From Sulfurimonas sp. (GTDB taxonomy: Bacteria; Campylobacterota; Campylobacteria; Campylobacterales; Sulfurimonadaceae): DNA of 64,000 nt. A program made the translations under genes and the position numbers. Under the pieces are notes generated by a model. That model saw only the letters and a program-made list of their open reading frames with translations, had not been told where the DNA came from and searched no databases. The DNA is taken from contig JAABQD010000007.1 of the NCBI GenBank assembly GCA_011391635.1, positions 1-64,000 on the forward strand, read 5' to 3'. Below, in pieces: positions 51,369-59,480 of this stretch (the first letter of the stretch is position 1; every line of letters begins with the position of its first letter).

Positions 51369-53138
51369 ATGAACAACAATCCAATCACACTCAAAACTCT
51401 TTTCAAACTCATCTTAGATGACAAACGCTCCCTTATTTATGGGCAAATCATCACTCTTTTAAGTATTCTTATCAGTATCCCGATTCCGCTTATGCTTCCT
51501 ATTATGGTGGATGAAGTGCTTTTGCACAAACCGGCACACTTTGTAGAGAGCATCGATTTTCTCTTTGGTGCAACCACTCCTTTTTACTACATTGCTCTTG
51601 TTACTTTAGCTGTTATTTTTTTGCGATTTATCTACTATTTTTTAGGTGTTATCATTACAAAAATTTTCACAAAAATTGCAAAGCATGTCACATTTATGGT
51701 GCGACGAAGGCTGATAGAGCATCTCAAAATTGCTTCGATGAATGAGTATGAGACACTTGGAAGCGGAGCGATTAGCTCCAACCTCATCACAGATGTCAAT
51801 ACGCTTGACAACTTTATCATCACAGGAGCAAGTCGCTTAGTCTCCTCGGTTACAACGCTCATTGGTGTAGGCGTTGTGATGATACTCATTGACCCGATTT
51901 TAGGCATTATGATACTTGTTATCCAGCCTCTCATTATGTTTATTAGCAAAAAAATGTCAAAAACTGTCGGGCGTCTCAAAAAAGAGGAGAATGAAGCGAT
52001 AGAAAAATTTCAAGAAAATATCGGCGAAACTCTTGAGCTCTATGGACAGATAAAAGCAAGTAACAAAGAGAACTATTTTTTCTCTGGAGCCATTACACAT
52101 GCCAAAGAGATACAAAGAAGCTCCAACGAGTTTAGCTACAAAAGCACAGCGTATGAAAAACTCTCCTATACGATATTTTTAATGATGTTTGAAATTCTTC
52201 GTGCTTCTGGGCTTCTTTTGGTCGCCTACAGTGATTTGAGTATCGGGATGATGTTTGCGATGTTTGGCTATATTTGGTTTATTATGACACCTGTGCAGGA
52301 TATTTTATCGATTCAGTACAGCTATGCTTCTGCGATAAGTGCCCTAAAAAGAGTCAACAAAATTCTCACACTCCAGACTGAAGCCTCAGGAGAGCAAAAA
52401 CTCACAACTAATCATGTGGATATCACACTTGCAAATATCTATTTCGCCTACGCAGAGGGCAAAAATATTCTCGAAGATATTTCGATTGATATCAAATCTG
52501 GCTCAAAAATAGCCCTCATTGGAGCAAGTGGGAGTGGTAAGACCACACTCGCACAGCTTATCTCAGGATTTTATCAAAAACAGAGTGGACAACTCCGTTA
52601 CAATGGCATCGCTATCGAAGATTTAGATAAGCACTCCCTCAGAGAAAAAATATTTTTGGTGCTTCAAATGCCAATACTCTTCAACTCCACACTTCGTTTT
52701 AACATCACAATGGGCGATGAAAATAGAAGCGATGCGGAGATACTCCAAGCCCTCAACATCGCACAGCTTGGTGGGATGCTTGAGGGAATGGAAAATGGAC
52801 TTGAAACTATCGTAGGACGCCATGGTATCAGACTCTCAGGAGGTCAGAGACAAAGACTCAGCATCGCTCGAATGATTATCGCCAATCCAAGTGTCGTGAT
52901 ATTTGATGAGTCAACTTCCGCTCTGGATGTTCACACAGAAGCGAAACTTTTTGAGACCATCACACCCCTTCTGGCAGATAAAACAGTCATTACCATCGCA
53001 CACAGACTTAGCACAGTCAAAAATGCAGATACTATTTATGTCCTAGAGAGTGGCAAAATTGTACAAAGAGGAACACATGCCGAGCTAGAAGCTGAGCAAG
53101 GACATTATACGGAGTTTGTGAGAAATCAATTGATTTAA
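51369..53138 (+). CDS. ABC exporter half-transporter (type IV fold)
   Basis: 589 residues: an N-terminal six-helix membrane domain (about 15-320) and a nucleotide-binding domain with Walker A GASGSGKTT, Q-loop LVLQMPILF, signature LSGGQRQRLSIARM, Walker B VVIFDEST and switch His in TIAHRLSTV. Such homodimers export lipids, peptides or drugs. Expression is from the 78-base divergent region with the Nudix gene. Substrate unknown. Confidence 0.92.
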   Translation: MNNNPITLKTLFKLILDDKRSLIYGQIITLLSILISIPIPLMLPIMVDEVLLHKPAHFVESIDFLFGATTPFYYIALVTLAVIFLRFIYYFLGVIITKIFTKIAKHVTFMVRRRLIEHLKIASMNEYETLGSGAISSNLITDVNTLDNFIITGASRLVSSVTTLIGVGVVMILIDPILGIMILVIQPLIMFISKKMSKTVGRLKKEENEAIEKFQENIGETLELYGQIKASNKENYFFSGAITHAKEIQRSSNEFSYKSTAYEKLSYTIFLMMFEILRASGLLLVAYSDLSIGMMFAMFGYIWFIMTPVQDILSIQYSYASAISALKRVNKILTLQTEASGEQKLTTNHVDITLANIYFAYAEGKNILEDISIDIKSGSKIALIGASGSGKTTLAQLISGFYQKQSGQLRYNGIAIEDLDKHSLREKIFLVLQMPILFNSTLRFNITMGDENRSDAEILQALNIAQLGGMLEGMENGLETIVGRHGIRLSGGQRQRLSIARMIIANPSVVIFDESTSALDVHTEAKLFETITPLLADKTVITIAHRLSTVKNADTIYVLESGKIVQRGTHAELEAEQGHYTEFVRNQLI

Positions 53139-53139
53139 C

Positions 53140-53166
53140 ATGGCATGTAGAAGTTCCACATGCCAT
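53140..53166. repeat. Inverted pair of the 10-mer (one arm with a mismatch) between convergent genes
   Basis: ATGGCATGTAGAA (53140-53152) faces TTCCACATGCCAT (53154-53166). The second arm contains an exact copy (53156-53165); the first differs at one base (A for G). It lies one base after the ABC exporter stop and 21 bases before the stop of the convergent GH17 gene. Confidence 0.9.
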
Positions 53167-53187
53167 AATTTGTGAATGAGAGGATAA

Positions 53188-55104
53188 CTATTTCGCTCTT
53201 GAGAGTAAAAACAGAGATACGATAAAAGCAACAGAGCCAAAAAATGAGTTCATCATAAGTAAAGCTCCAACACTCGCAAATAGAGCGATATACGAGAAAA
53301 CTTGTTTATTGACAAAGAGTGCAACTAAAGCCACAGCGATTGCTGTTTGTCCAAAAACTTGCATGTAAGAAAAGAGTCCAAGTTGTGTTCTGAGCGTACA
53401 TAAAAAAGAGTCCATCGAAGCGTTACACTGAGCCGCCATCGCTACATTTGTAAAAATACCATAGCGTAAATAGGCAAAAACAGTAAAAAACATCACAAGT
53501 ATAGCGATAAGATTTTTGAGTGAGGAGAACGCTATTTTTTTACTTCCCAAATAAAGCATGAAAGCAAACCCAATCGATATCAAGAGCCAAACATCTGAAA
53601 AGAGATTGAGATAGGTTTCATTGACAAAAATAGTCACTGTCGTGAGTGCCAAAAGTAAAAAGGATGCTTTTTCAAATTTTCCAAAATTCATCTGCTCGAA
53701 CTTGCCTCTATAGAGCCATAGATACGAAAGCACAGAGATACTAAAGGCATAAATTTCAAAATTTCTATAACGACCCTCAAAGGCTAAAGCAAGATTAGAA
53801 ACCAAAACAAACGCAAGAGATGCATAGAAAAAGAGCATGAAAAGAGCATCTGCACTCCTGTTTTTTTGGAGTAAAATAGTTGCGATATTTATAATCTGAG
53901 GTCTTTGCTCTTTAGCGATATAACTCAGCGTCAGAGCGTAAATACCAAGATGTGTTGCCATCACAAGTATCGCCCACATAAGCTCAATATTGGTTCGTAC
54001 AGTCACCATATACTGCTCCACTTGAAGCATAAACAGTAGAGCAAAAAGTGTATTCACCCCTCCAAAAATGAGCATCGTTTTACTCTCAGTTGCACTCTTT
54101 CGAAACATCAAAGAAAAAGCCAAAACAAGCAAAAAAGAACCAAGAGCTAAAGGTTTGTAATTTGGAAAATCCGAAACATCCCCAAAGAAAACTTTTTTGT
54201 CCATTCTATCTTTATCAAACAGCCCCCAAAAGCCTCCAACAGCACCTTCATTGACTCTTTTCCAAGGCTGGTCAAACCCTTCAATGATGTTGTAATTCCA
54301 CCCTTTTTCATTTGCCAATTTGACAAATCCTCGCATATAAACTGCCTGATTAACTTTGCTAGGAAGTGCATCTTCTCGCATGCGTCCCTCGGAGGGCCAA
54401 CCTGTCTCGCCAATGAGTATATCTCTATTTTTAAAGATTCCGCCCACCTCTTCTCGTACATGTGCCACATGCTCAAGGGAGGCATTGATATTCATCGGGT
54501 CATCTTCCCAATATGGCAAGATATGAATCGTCACAAAATCCGTAACTTCTGCAATTTTTGGATAACGAACCCAAAATTCCCAAACATCCGCATAAGTCAC
54601 TTTGATATCAGGAAGAGCTTTTTTGACATCTTTGATATACTCAATGAGGGTCGTATCTGTAACCTCTCCACGCAAAATAGTTTCATTACCGACAATGATA
54701 GCTTTGACTATATCTTTGTTTTGAGATGCAAGTTTGATAAGAGCATTTATCTCTTTTTGTGTATTGGCTTTATCATTGTTAATCCACACGCCCATAAGCA
54801 TTTTGAGATTATTTTCTCTTGCTATTTTAGGAATCATCTCCAAGCCCAGAACCGAATAAGTACGAATACACTCCGTATATTTGGAGAGAAGCTTCAAATC
54901 CTCTCGCACATTCTCTTCTGAAATTACCAACCCTTTATCAAACAAAAATGGCGATTCATCTTTTGCAAAAGGTGCATAAGAGACACACTGAAGTTTGGTA
55001 ATAGAGTTTTGCGAATCTTTGAGAGTAAAAACTTCTCCAGCAAGGTACCAAAAGAGTGTTACTATGGCAAGACTTGCTACAGCTATAGATATTTTTTTCG
55101 TCAT
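53188..55104 (-). CDS. GH17-family beta-1,3-glucan hydrolase/transglycosylase fused to a multi-pass membrane domain
   Basis: About 638 residues from ATG 55104 (GGAAAAG upstream); a longer frame to 55185 has no ribosome site. One N-terminal membrane anchor precedes a periplasmic GH17 domain with acid/base Glu in IIVGNETILRGE and nucleophile Glu in ILIGETGWPSEGR. About ten membrane helices follow (from residue 325). NdvC-like proteins with related domains rearrange cyclic or linear beta-glucans. The glucan synthase gene is not in the window. Confidence 0.82.
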   Translation of the reverse strand: MTKKISIAVASLAIVTLFWYLAGEVFTLKDSQNSITKLQCVSYAPFAKDESPFLFDKGLVISEENVREDLKLLSKYTECIRTYSVLGLEMIPKIARENNLKMLMGVWINNDKANTQKEINALIKLASQNKDIVKAIIVGNETILRGEVTDTTLIEYIKDVKKALPDIKVTYADVWEFWVRYPKIAEVTDFVTIHILPYWEDDPMNINASLEHVAHVREEVGGIFKNRDILIGETGWPSEGRMREDALPSKVNQAVYMRGFVKLANEKGWNYNIIEGFDQPWKRVNEGAVGGFWGLFDKDRMDKKVFFGDVSDFPNYKPLALGSFLLVLAFSLMFRKSATESKTMLIFGGVNTLFALLFMLQVEQYMVTVRTNIELMWAILVMATHLGIYALTLSYIAKEQRPQIINIATILLQKNRSADALFMLFFYASLAFVLVSNLALAFEGRYRNFEIYAFSISVLSYLWLYRGKFEQMNFGKFEKASFLLLALTTVTIFVNETYLNLFSDVWLLISIGFAFMLYLGSKKIAFSSLKNLIAILVMFFTVFAYLRYGIFTNVAMAAQCNASMDSFLCTLRTQLGLFSYMQVFGQTAIAVALVALFVNKQVFSYIALFASVGALLMMNSFFGSVAFIVSLFLLSRAK

Positions 55105-55247
55105 TCTTTTCCTTTTTATATCGTATAAAACAATTTTGGCATTATAGCATCTCCTTTTTGAGAGTAGCTGTTTCTTGGTTTGCATAAAAGAGATATAATG
55201 ATTTAAGGATAATTTTTATCTTTTAAAATTAAATTCAAGGATTCCAC

Positions 55248-55745
55248 ATGCCAACTACAAAAGAGAATTTAGATACAGCATTTAGTGGTGAGAGCCAAGC
55301 GTACCAAAAGTACAGTGCATTTGCTAAAAAAGCAGAGAAAGATGGATTTGAAAATATTGCAAAACTTTTCCGTACAACAGCAGAAGCAGAGAAAATCCAC
55401 GCTGAAGGTCACTTAAAAGCGATGGATAAAATAGGTTCAACACTTGAGAATCTTGAAGCTGCTATCGGCGGAGAGACTTATGAGTTTGAAGATATGTACC
55501 CTCCAATGTACGAACTCGCAGACAAAGAGAACCACAAAGCGAAAAAAATGTTTGGGTATGCTCTTGAAGCAGAAAAAGTGCATGCAGAACTTTATGCAAA
55601 AGCTCTCCAAGCGGTCAAAGAGGGAAAAGATTTGGATGAAGTCAATATCTATTTATGCCCTACATGTGGGTATATCGAGTTAGGTACACCACCAGAGAAA
55701 TGTCCTGTGTGTGGAGTCAATGGCTCTACATTTGTTCAGATATAA
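55248..55745 (+). CDS. rbr: Rubrerythrin
   Basis: 165 residues: a four-helix ferritin-like domain with two E-x6-Y/E-x2-H type di-iron motifs (GESQAYQKY...EAEKIHAEGH and ENHKAKKMFGYALEAEKVHAE) and a C-terminal rubredoxin site CPTCGYI...CPVCG. Rubrerythrins reduce hydrogen peroxide in the cytosol. The start codon lies inside an exact copy of the repeat (55244-55253), so the first codons ATG CCA belong to the motif. A TATAAT-like box stands about 60 bases upstream. Confidence 0.95.
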   Translation: MPTTKENLDTAFSGESQAYQKYSAFAKKAEKDGFENIAKLFRTTAEAEKIHAEGHLKAMDKIGSTLENLEAAIGGETYEFEDMYPPMYELADKENHKAKKMFGYALEAEKVHAELYAKALQAVKEGKDLDEVNIYLCPTCGYIELGTPPEKCPVCGVNGSTFVQI

Positions 55746-55755
55746 GGAAGAAAAT

Positions 55756-55950
55756 ATGTTAGTATGCGATTGCAATGATGTTCATTTTGATGCCATCAAA
55801 GAAGCTGTGAAACAGCACGGAAGTGATATAGAGACGATTATGGAGATTACAAATGCGGGAACAGCATGTGAATGTTGTCTCGAAAAAGATTGCGAAAAGG
55901 TAGATTTACCCCTTCCCTTAGCAATTCAAAGAGCTTTAGAAGAGCTCTAG
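55756..55950 (+). CDS. BFD-like 2Fe-2S ferredoxin
   Basis: 64 residues from ATG 55756 with AAGGAAG upstream. Four Cys in the bacterioferritin-associated-ferredoxin pattern: CDCN at the N-terminus and CECCLEKDC later, the C-x-C...C-x2-C arrangement. Such proteins reduce iron stores or pass electrons. It follows rubrerythrin by 10 bases and may serve as its electron donor. Confidence 0.88.
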   Translation: MLVCDCNDVHFDAIKEAVKQHGSDIETIMEITNAGTACECCLEKDCEKVDLPLPLAIQRALEEL

Positions 55951-55973
55951 CCTCCATTTCATAATTACGGATT

Positions 55974-55994
55974 TTTCCACATGGCATGTGGAAA
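55974..55994. repeat. Near-perfect palindrome made from overlapping repeat copies
   Basis: TTTCCACATG (55974-55983) and CATGTGGAAA (55985-55994) flank a single G. An exact copy of the 10-mer (55982-55991) overlaps a one-base variant on the opposite strand. It lies 24 bases after the ferredoxin stop in the 144-base gap before the coiled-coil gene; the rest of that gap is AT-rich promoter sequence (TTATAATAATG near 56060). Confidence 0.9.
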
Positions 55995-56094
55995 CCGTAG
56001 CTATCCGCACCCCATATAAAATAATCTCAAACAATTTATTCATATTTCAATAATATAAGTTATAATAATGCAATTTACTTAAAAAAGGAAAAAA

Positions 56095-56499
56095 ATGAGA
56101 AAAAAAATTGCACTTGTACTTTTGAGTACATCTTTATTAATGGCGGTAGATAGCGTTGTAGATACGAATGGCGCACAAACAAAGTTTGATGGAACAACGA
56201 AACAAACACAAGAAAAAGTGTATCAGCACCAAGAAAAAGTGCAAGAAAAGCAAGAACTCTTGAATGATAAACAGGACGAACGCATTCAAAAAAGACAAGA
56301 GGGAATCGAAACTACTGCAACAAAAAACAAAGAAAAAGCTACTCAAAGAGAACAAAAGCTACAAGAAAAAGGGCAAAAGTTTAAAGAAAAAGAGCAAAAA
56401 AGAATTGAACAACAAGAGCTAAGACAAAACAAAATATTGGAAAAATCAAGAACGCTTCAAGAAAAAGCTAATGTGAGAGCTGTTGGACAAGCAGACTAA
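56095..56499 (+). CDS. Secreted coiled-coil protein rich in Lys, Glu and Gln
   Basis: 134 residues with a signal peptide (about 1-17). A single long charged helix follows, with repeated KEK, QEK and EQK units from residue 38 on (QEKVYQHQEKVQEKQELL). It is likely a periplasmic coiled coil. It matches no family I can name. The OmpA-type lipoprotein gene starts 18 bases later, so the two may work together at the cell wall. Confidence 0.7.
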   Translation: MRKKIALVLLSTSLLMAVDSVVDTNGAQTKFDGTTKQTQEKVYQHQEKVQEKQELLNDKQDERIQKRQEGIETTATKNKEKATQREQKLQEKGQKFKEKEQKRIEQQELRQNKILEKSRTLQEKANVRAVGQAD

Positions 56500-56517
56500 G
56501 AATAAAAGGAGAAGCAA

Positions 56518-57342
56518 TTGAAATTAGCAACGCTCACAATTCTTGGATTTTTAGCACTCTTTAGTTCTGGGTGTGTCATGCAACAAACACATGAAGCAAC
56601 ACTCCAAGAACTAGACAAAACACGGGCCTCTTTGGGTATGGCGGAGAGAACCATTGATGAGCAAAATCATCAAATTCAAAGTAACAAAGAGGAGATTGCA
56701 CAAGCAAAAAGTATCCTCTCTGACTTAGATATCAAGAAATTGGCACTCCAAGAGGAGCTTTATGATGCACAAAACTTTTTGAATGAGTCACAACTGAAAC
56801 TCAAAGATTATGAGGGACAGCTTGAAACATTGCGTAAAATCGAAGCTGAGACGCAAAAACGCAATGAAATTTATGAGCAATTTGTCAAACAACTCCAAAA
56901 TATGATTGATGGAGGGCAGTTGACTGTCAAAATTGAACATGGGCGTATCGTCATCAATCTCCCAGAAAATGTTCTCTTTGCAAGTGGAAGTGCCGTGGTC
57001 AATCCAAGCGGAATTATCGCACTTACAAATATTACAAATGTACTCAAAGGGTTTCAAGACCGTAGTTTCCAAATCGAAGGGCATACAGACAGTGTACCTA
57101 TCAAAAGCTCTTCGTTTCCAAGTAATTGGGAACTCTCGTCTGCTCGAGCTTTGAGTGTTTTACACTTGATGATTCAGGGAGGAATGTTATCGACGAATGT
57201 CTCTGCGGCAGGATTTGGAGAGTTTCATCCTCGTGCTGACAATGAGACAAAAGAGGGAAGAGCCCTCAATCGCCGTATCGAAATTATTATGCAACCAAAC
57301 TTAGATATTCTTACAAGTGAATTACCAAAAGTAGCACAATAA
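56518..57342 (+). CDS. OmpA-family lipoprotein with coiled-coil linker
   Basis: 274 residues starting at TTG 56518 with AAAGGAG six bases upstream. The lipobox is LFSSGC with the acylated Cys at 19. A long coiled coil (30-130) follows, then an OmpA C-terminal peptidoglycan-binding domain with LFASGSAVVNPSG, IEGHTDSVPI, NWELSSARALSVL and NRRIEI. The arrangement recalls MotB/Pal-like proteins that tether membrane to murein across a spacer. Motor function is unlikely without a MotA partner. Confidence 0.87.
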   Translation: MKLATLTILGFLALFSSGCVMQQTHEATLQELDKTRASLGMAERTIDEQNHQIQSNKEEIAQAKSILSDLDIKKLALQEELYDAQNFLNESQLKLKDYEGQLETLRKIEAETQKRNEIYEQFVKQLQNMIDGGQLTVKIEHGRIVINLPENVLFASGSAVVNPSGIIALTNITNVLKGFQDRSFQIEGHTDSVPIKSSSFPSNWELSSARALSVLHLMIQGGMLSTNVSAAGFGEFHPRADNETKEGRALNRRIEIIMQPNLDILTSELPKVAQ

Positions 57343-57351
57343 CTTCTCTTA

Positions 57352-57381
57352 CCATTTCCATCGCTCTAAGCGATGGAATGG
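57352..57381. terminator. Bidirectional hairpin between the OmpA-type gene and the uptake operon
   Basis: CCATTTCCATCGCT (57352-57365) pairs with AGCGATGGAATGG (57369-57381) with one bulge and a 3-base loop. It separates the OmpA-family lipoprotein stop from the convergent Cys-rich gene, whose stop codon is the loop. Confidence 0.65.
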
Positions 57382-57803
57382 GACTTACATTCACACATCA
57401 CACTTTTCCAATCTAAGTCAAACTTTTTTGCAACATAACTCTTGGCATGTGGAATGCCACATGCCGAACAATCTTGATGAATTGCATCTCCATAAGTAGC
57501 TTGTTTGCCATCCTGTGAGGCGATAGAGCAAAAACTGTATTGTATTTTTTCCTCTTTAGTTTTTACACCAGCATCATCAAATCTAAAGTGCGGACATGCA
57601 CAAAAATAGCAGTTGAGATAGGTTTGGTCATGACATTTTTCATTTTTCGCATAAAGTGGACAAAAATCTGGCTCATTCTGCACCATGTTTTCAAACACAA
57701 AATAGTCAATAATTTGCTCTTTTGTATTTCCACATGCCACTAATTTTGCAATAATACTTTTATGTTTCATAGCATGTGCATCAAACCAAGAGAGATAACT
57801 CAT
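57366..57803 (-). CDS. Cys-rich protein, last gene of the TonB/ABC uptake operon
   Basis: 145 residues with about ten Cys in groups: FCPLY, KCHDQ, NCYFCACPHF, SFC, DCSACG and MCEC. The spacing suggests one or two Fe-S clusters or zinc sites, but I do not recognise the family. No signal peptide. The start overlaps the permease stop (ATGA), so it is co-expressed with the importer and may process or store the imported metal compound. Two facing repeat copies (57443 and a variant at 57457) encode ACGIPHAK; another (57730) encodes VACG. Confidence 0.7.
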   Translation of the reverse strand: MSYLSWFDAHAMKHKSIIAKLVACGNTKEQIIDYFVFENMVQNEPDFCPLYAKNEKCHDQTYLNCYFCACPHFRFDDAGVKTKEEKIQYSFCSIASQDGKQATYGDAIHQDCSACGIPHAKSYVAKKFDLDWKSVMCECKSHSIA

Positions 57804-58762
57804 TTTTTGCCTTTAATGATAAGATAGATAAAAAACGGAGCCCCAATAAATGCTGTAACGATACCAATAGGAAGCTCACTTTGCGTATTTATGCCACGCG
57901 TGAGCGTGTCACAAAAAACCAAAAAAAATCCACCAAAAAGAGCTGTTTTGAGAACTCTATGGCTGAGTGCAGAGGGATAGATTTTGGCAACAATGTGCGG
58001 GACAACCAGCCCCACAAAGCCGATAGGTCCACTCATACTCACTAAAACACCAATCGCAAATGAAGAGGCAATCAAAAGTAAAAGTGTCACTCTTTTTGTA
58101 TGCACACCTTTGAGAGATGCTTGTGTCTCACTCATACCAAGAAGCTGAAGCTCAAATCGATACAAATATAAAAGAAGGAGCAGTAAAAATGCAATAATGC
58201 CAAGTGTTATAGGACTATTCCAGCCAATAATGGAGAGTGAACCCATGGTAAAACGGATAAGCAAATCATTTTGTATTGCACTCCCAAGATAAAAAACAAC
58301 CATAAGTGCAGAAGTGTAAAAAAGAGAGAGGGCAATCCCCAAAAGTAGGAGCGATTCATGGTGTGAACTTTTAAGAAATTGTGAAAGATAGACAAGGAGT
58401 AACACAGTGAACATCGCACCCAAAAAACCAAATAGAGTGACAGAAGCTACTCCAAAAAGGAGTGTTCCAAGTGAGAGTTTCAGAGCGATTCCAGCACCCA
58501 AAACTGCACCGCTTGAGATTCCCAAAGTATAAGGTGTCATCAAAGCATTACGAAAAAGCGTCTGGTAAAGAAGCCCACTCAACGCCAAAACAACTCCAGC
58601 AAAAAAAGCAAAAAGTACCCGAGGCAGACGAAGTTCAACAAATATTTTATGACTCAAATGCTCAGGATTCAAAACATCCGCTAAACTCAGCTCCACGGAG
58701 CCAATAAAAGGTGCAATCAAAACTCCACATGCCAAGAGTATCCATAGAAGGGATTTAAGCAT
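57800..58762 (-). CDS. FecCD/BtuC-type ABC importer permease
   Basis: About 320 residues from ATG 58762 (8-base overlap with the ATPase gene). Around nine to ten membrane helices with family motifs LRLPRVLFAFFAGVVLALSG, LGISSGAVLGAG and SGPIGFVGLVVPHIVAK, the last being the ATPase-contact region. The family imports Fe-siderophores, haem or cobalamin. A repeat copy (58725-58734) encodes LACG in the first helix. Confidence 0.92.
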   Translation of the reverse strand: MLKSLLWILLACGVLIAPFIGSVELSLADVLNPEHLSHKIFVELRLPRVLFAFFAGVVLALSGLLYQTLFRNALMTPYTLGISSGAVLGAGIALKLSLGTLLFGVASVTLFGFLGAMFTVLLLVYLSQFLKSSHHESLLLLGIALSLFYTSALMVVFYLGSAIQNDLLIRFTMGSLSIIGWNSPITLGIIAFLLLLLLYLYRFELQLLGMSETQASLKGVHTKRVTLLLLIASSFAIGVLVSMSGPIGFVGLVVPHIVAKIYPSALSHRVLKTALFGGFFLVFCDTLTRGINTQSELPIGIVTAFIGAPFFIYLIIKGKK

Positions 58763-59480
58763 ACCGCACCGCCATCGAACTAAATGCAACGCCATAAAGC
58801 TCCTCTAAATTTGCATCTTCAAAAAATCCCTCTTCGTAGAGCGTTACTCTTTTTTCTTTGATAAATGCGATGGGTGAACCCACAAAACAGGCAAGATGCA
58901 AATCGTGCGTAATGAGAATTATTTGATGATACTCCTTGAGTCCTTTGATATGCTCTGCAATTATTTTTGCGTTGCGTGGGTCAAGGTTGGCTGTTGGCTC
59001 ATCAAAAATAATGATTTTGCTCTGCTGTGCAAGTGCTTGGGCTATCAAAACCAACTGCTGTTCTCCTGAGCTCAAAGAGGCAACTGTATGACTACTCAAA
59101 TGCCTAATGTTCAAAAACGCTATCGTCTTCTGGGCTATAATTTTATCTTTTGCATCATACTCAAAAAAGCTTTTTTTGTAGGGAAACCGCCCTAGGAGTA
59201 CAAACTCAAATACAGTGATAAAAGAGTCATAAATATCGAGCTTTGCAGGAATATAAGAGATTGTTTTTGCTCTTGTTTTGGGTGCTATGTTTTGAATACT
59301 TTCACCAAAAAGAGAGACTTCACCCTCATAGCCAGTCAAACCACAAATCGCTCGTGCAAGTGTACTTTTCCCCGAACCATTGGCACCAAGAATACTCAAA
59401 TGTGAAGCAATATCGAGCGTAATATCCTCTAAAACAGAGTGATTATCAAATCCACATGCCAAAGATTGCAATTTAATCAT
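58755..59480 (-). CDS. ABC importer ATPase (FecE/BtuD type)
   Basis: 241 residues: Walker A GANGSGKST, signature LSSGEQQLVLIAQAL (SSGEQ form), Walker B IIIFDEPTANLD and the switch His in LITHDLHLA. It energises the FecCD-type permease with the periplasmic binding protein encoded just upstream (8-base overlap). A repeat copy (59452-59461) encodes LACG near the N-terminus. Confidence 0.93.
   Translation of the reverse strand: MIKLQSLACGFDNHSVLEDITLDIASHLSILGANGSGKSTLARAICGLTGYEGEVSLFGESIQNIAPKTRAKTISYIPAKLDIYDSFITVFEFVLLGRFPYKKSFFEYDAKDKIIAQKTIAFLNIRHLSSHTVASLSSGEQQLVLIAQALAQQSKIIIFDEPTANLDPRNAKIIAEHIKGLKEYHQIILITHDLHLACFVGSPIAFIKEKRVTLYEEGFFEDANLEELYGVAFSSMAVRYA

Noticed and set aside
50668..53166. 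Repeat hairpins as ordinary rho-independent terminators
   Set aside because: The stems are perfect but neither strand shows a U-tract after them, and the same motif is mostly inside genes, so simple termination does not explain it.
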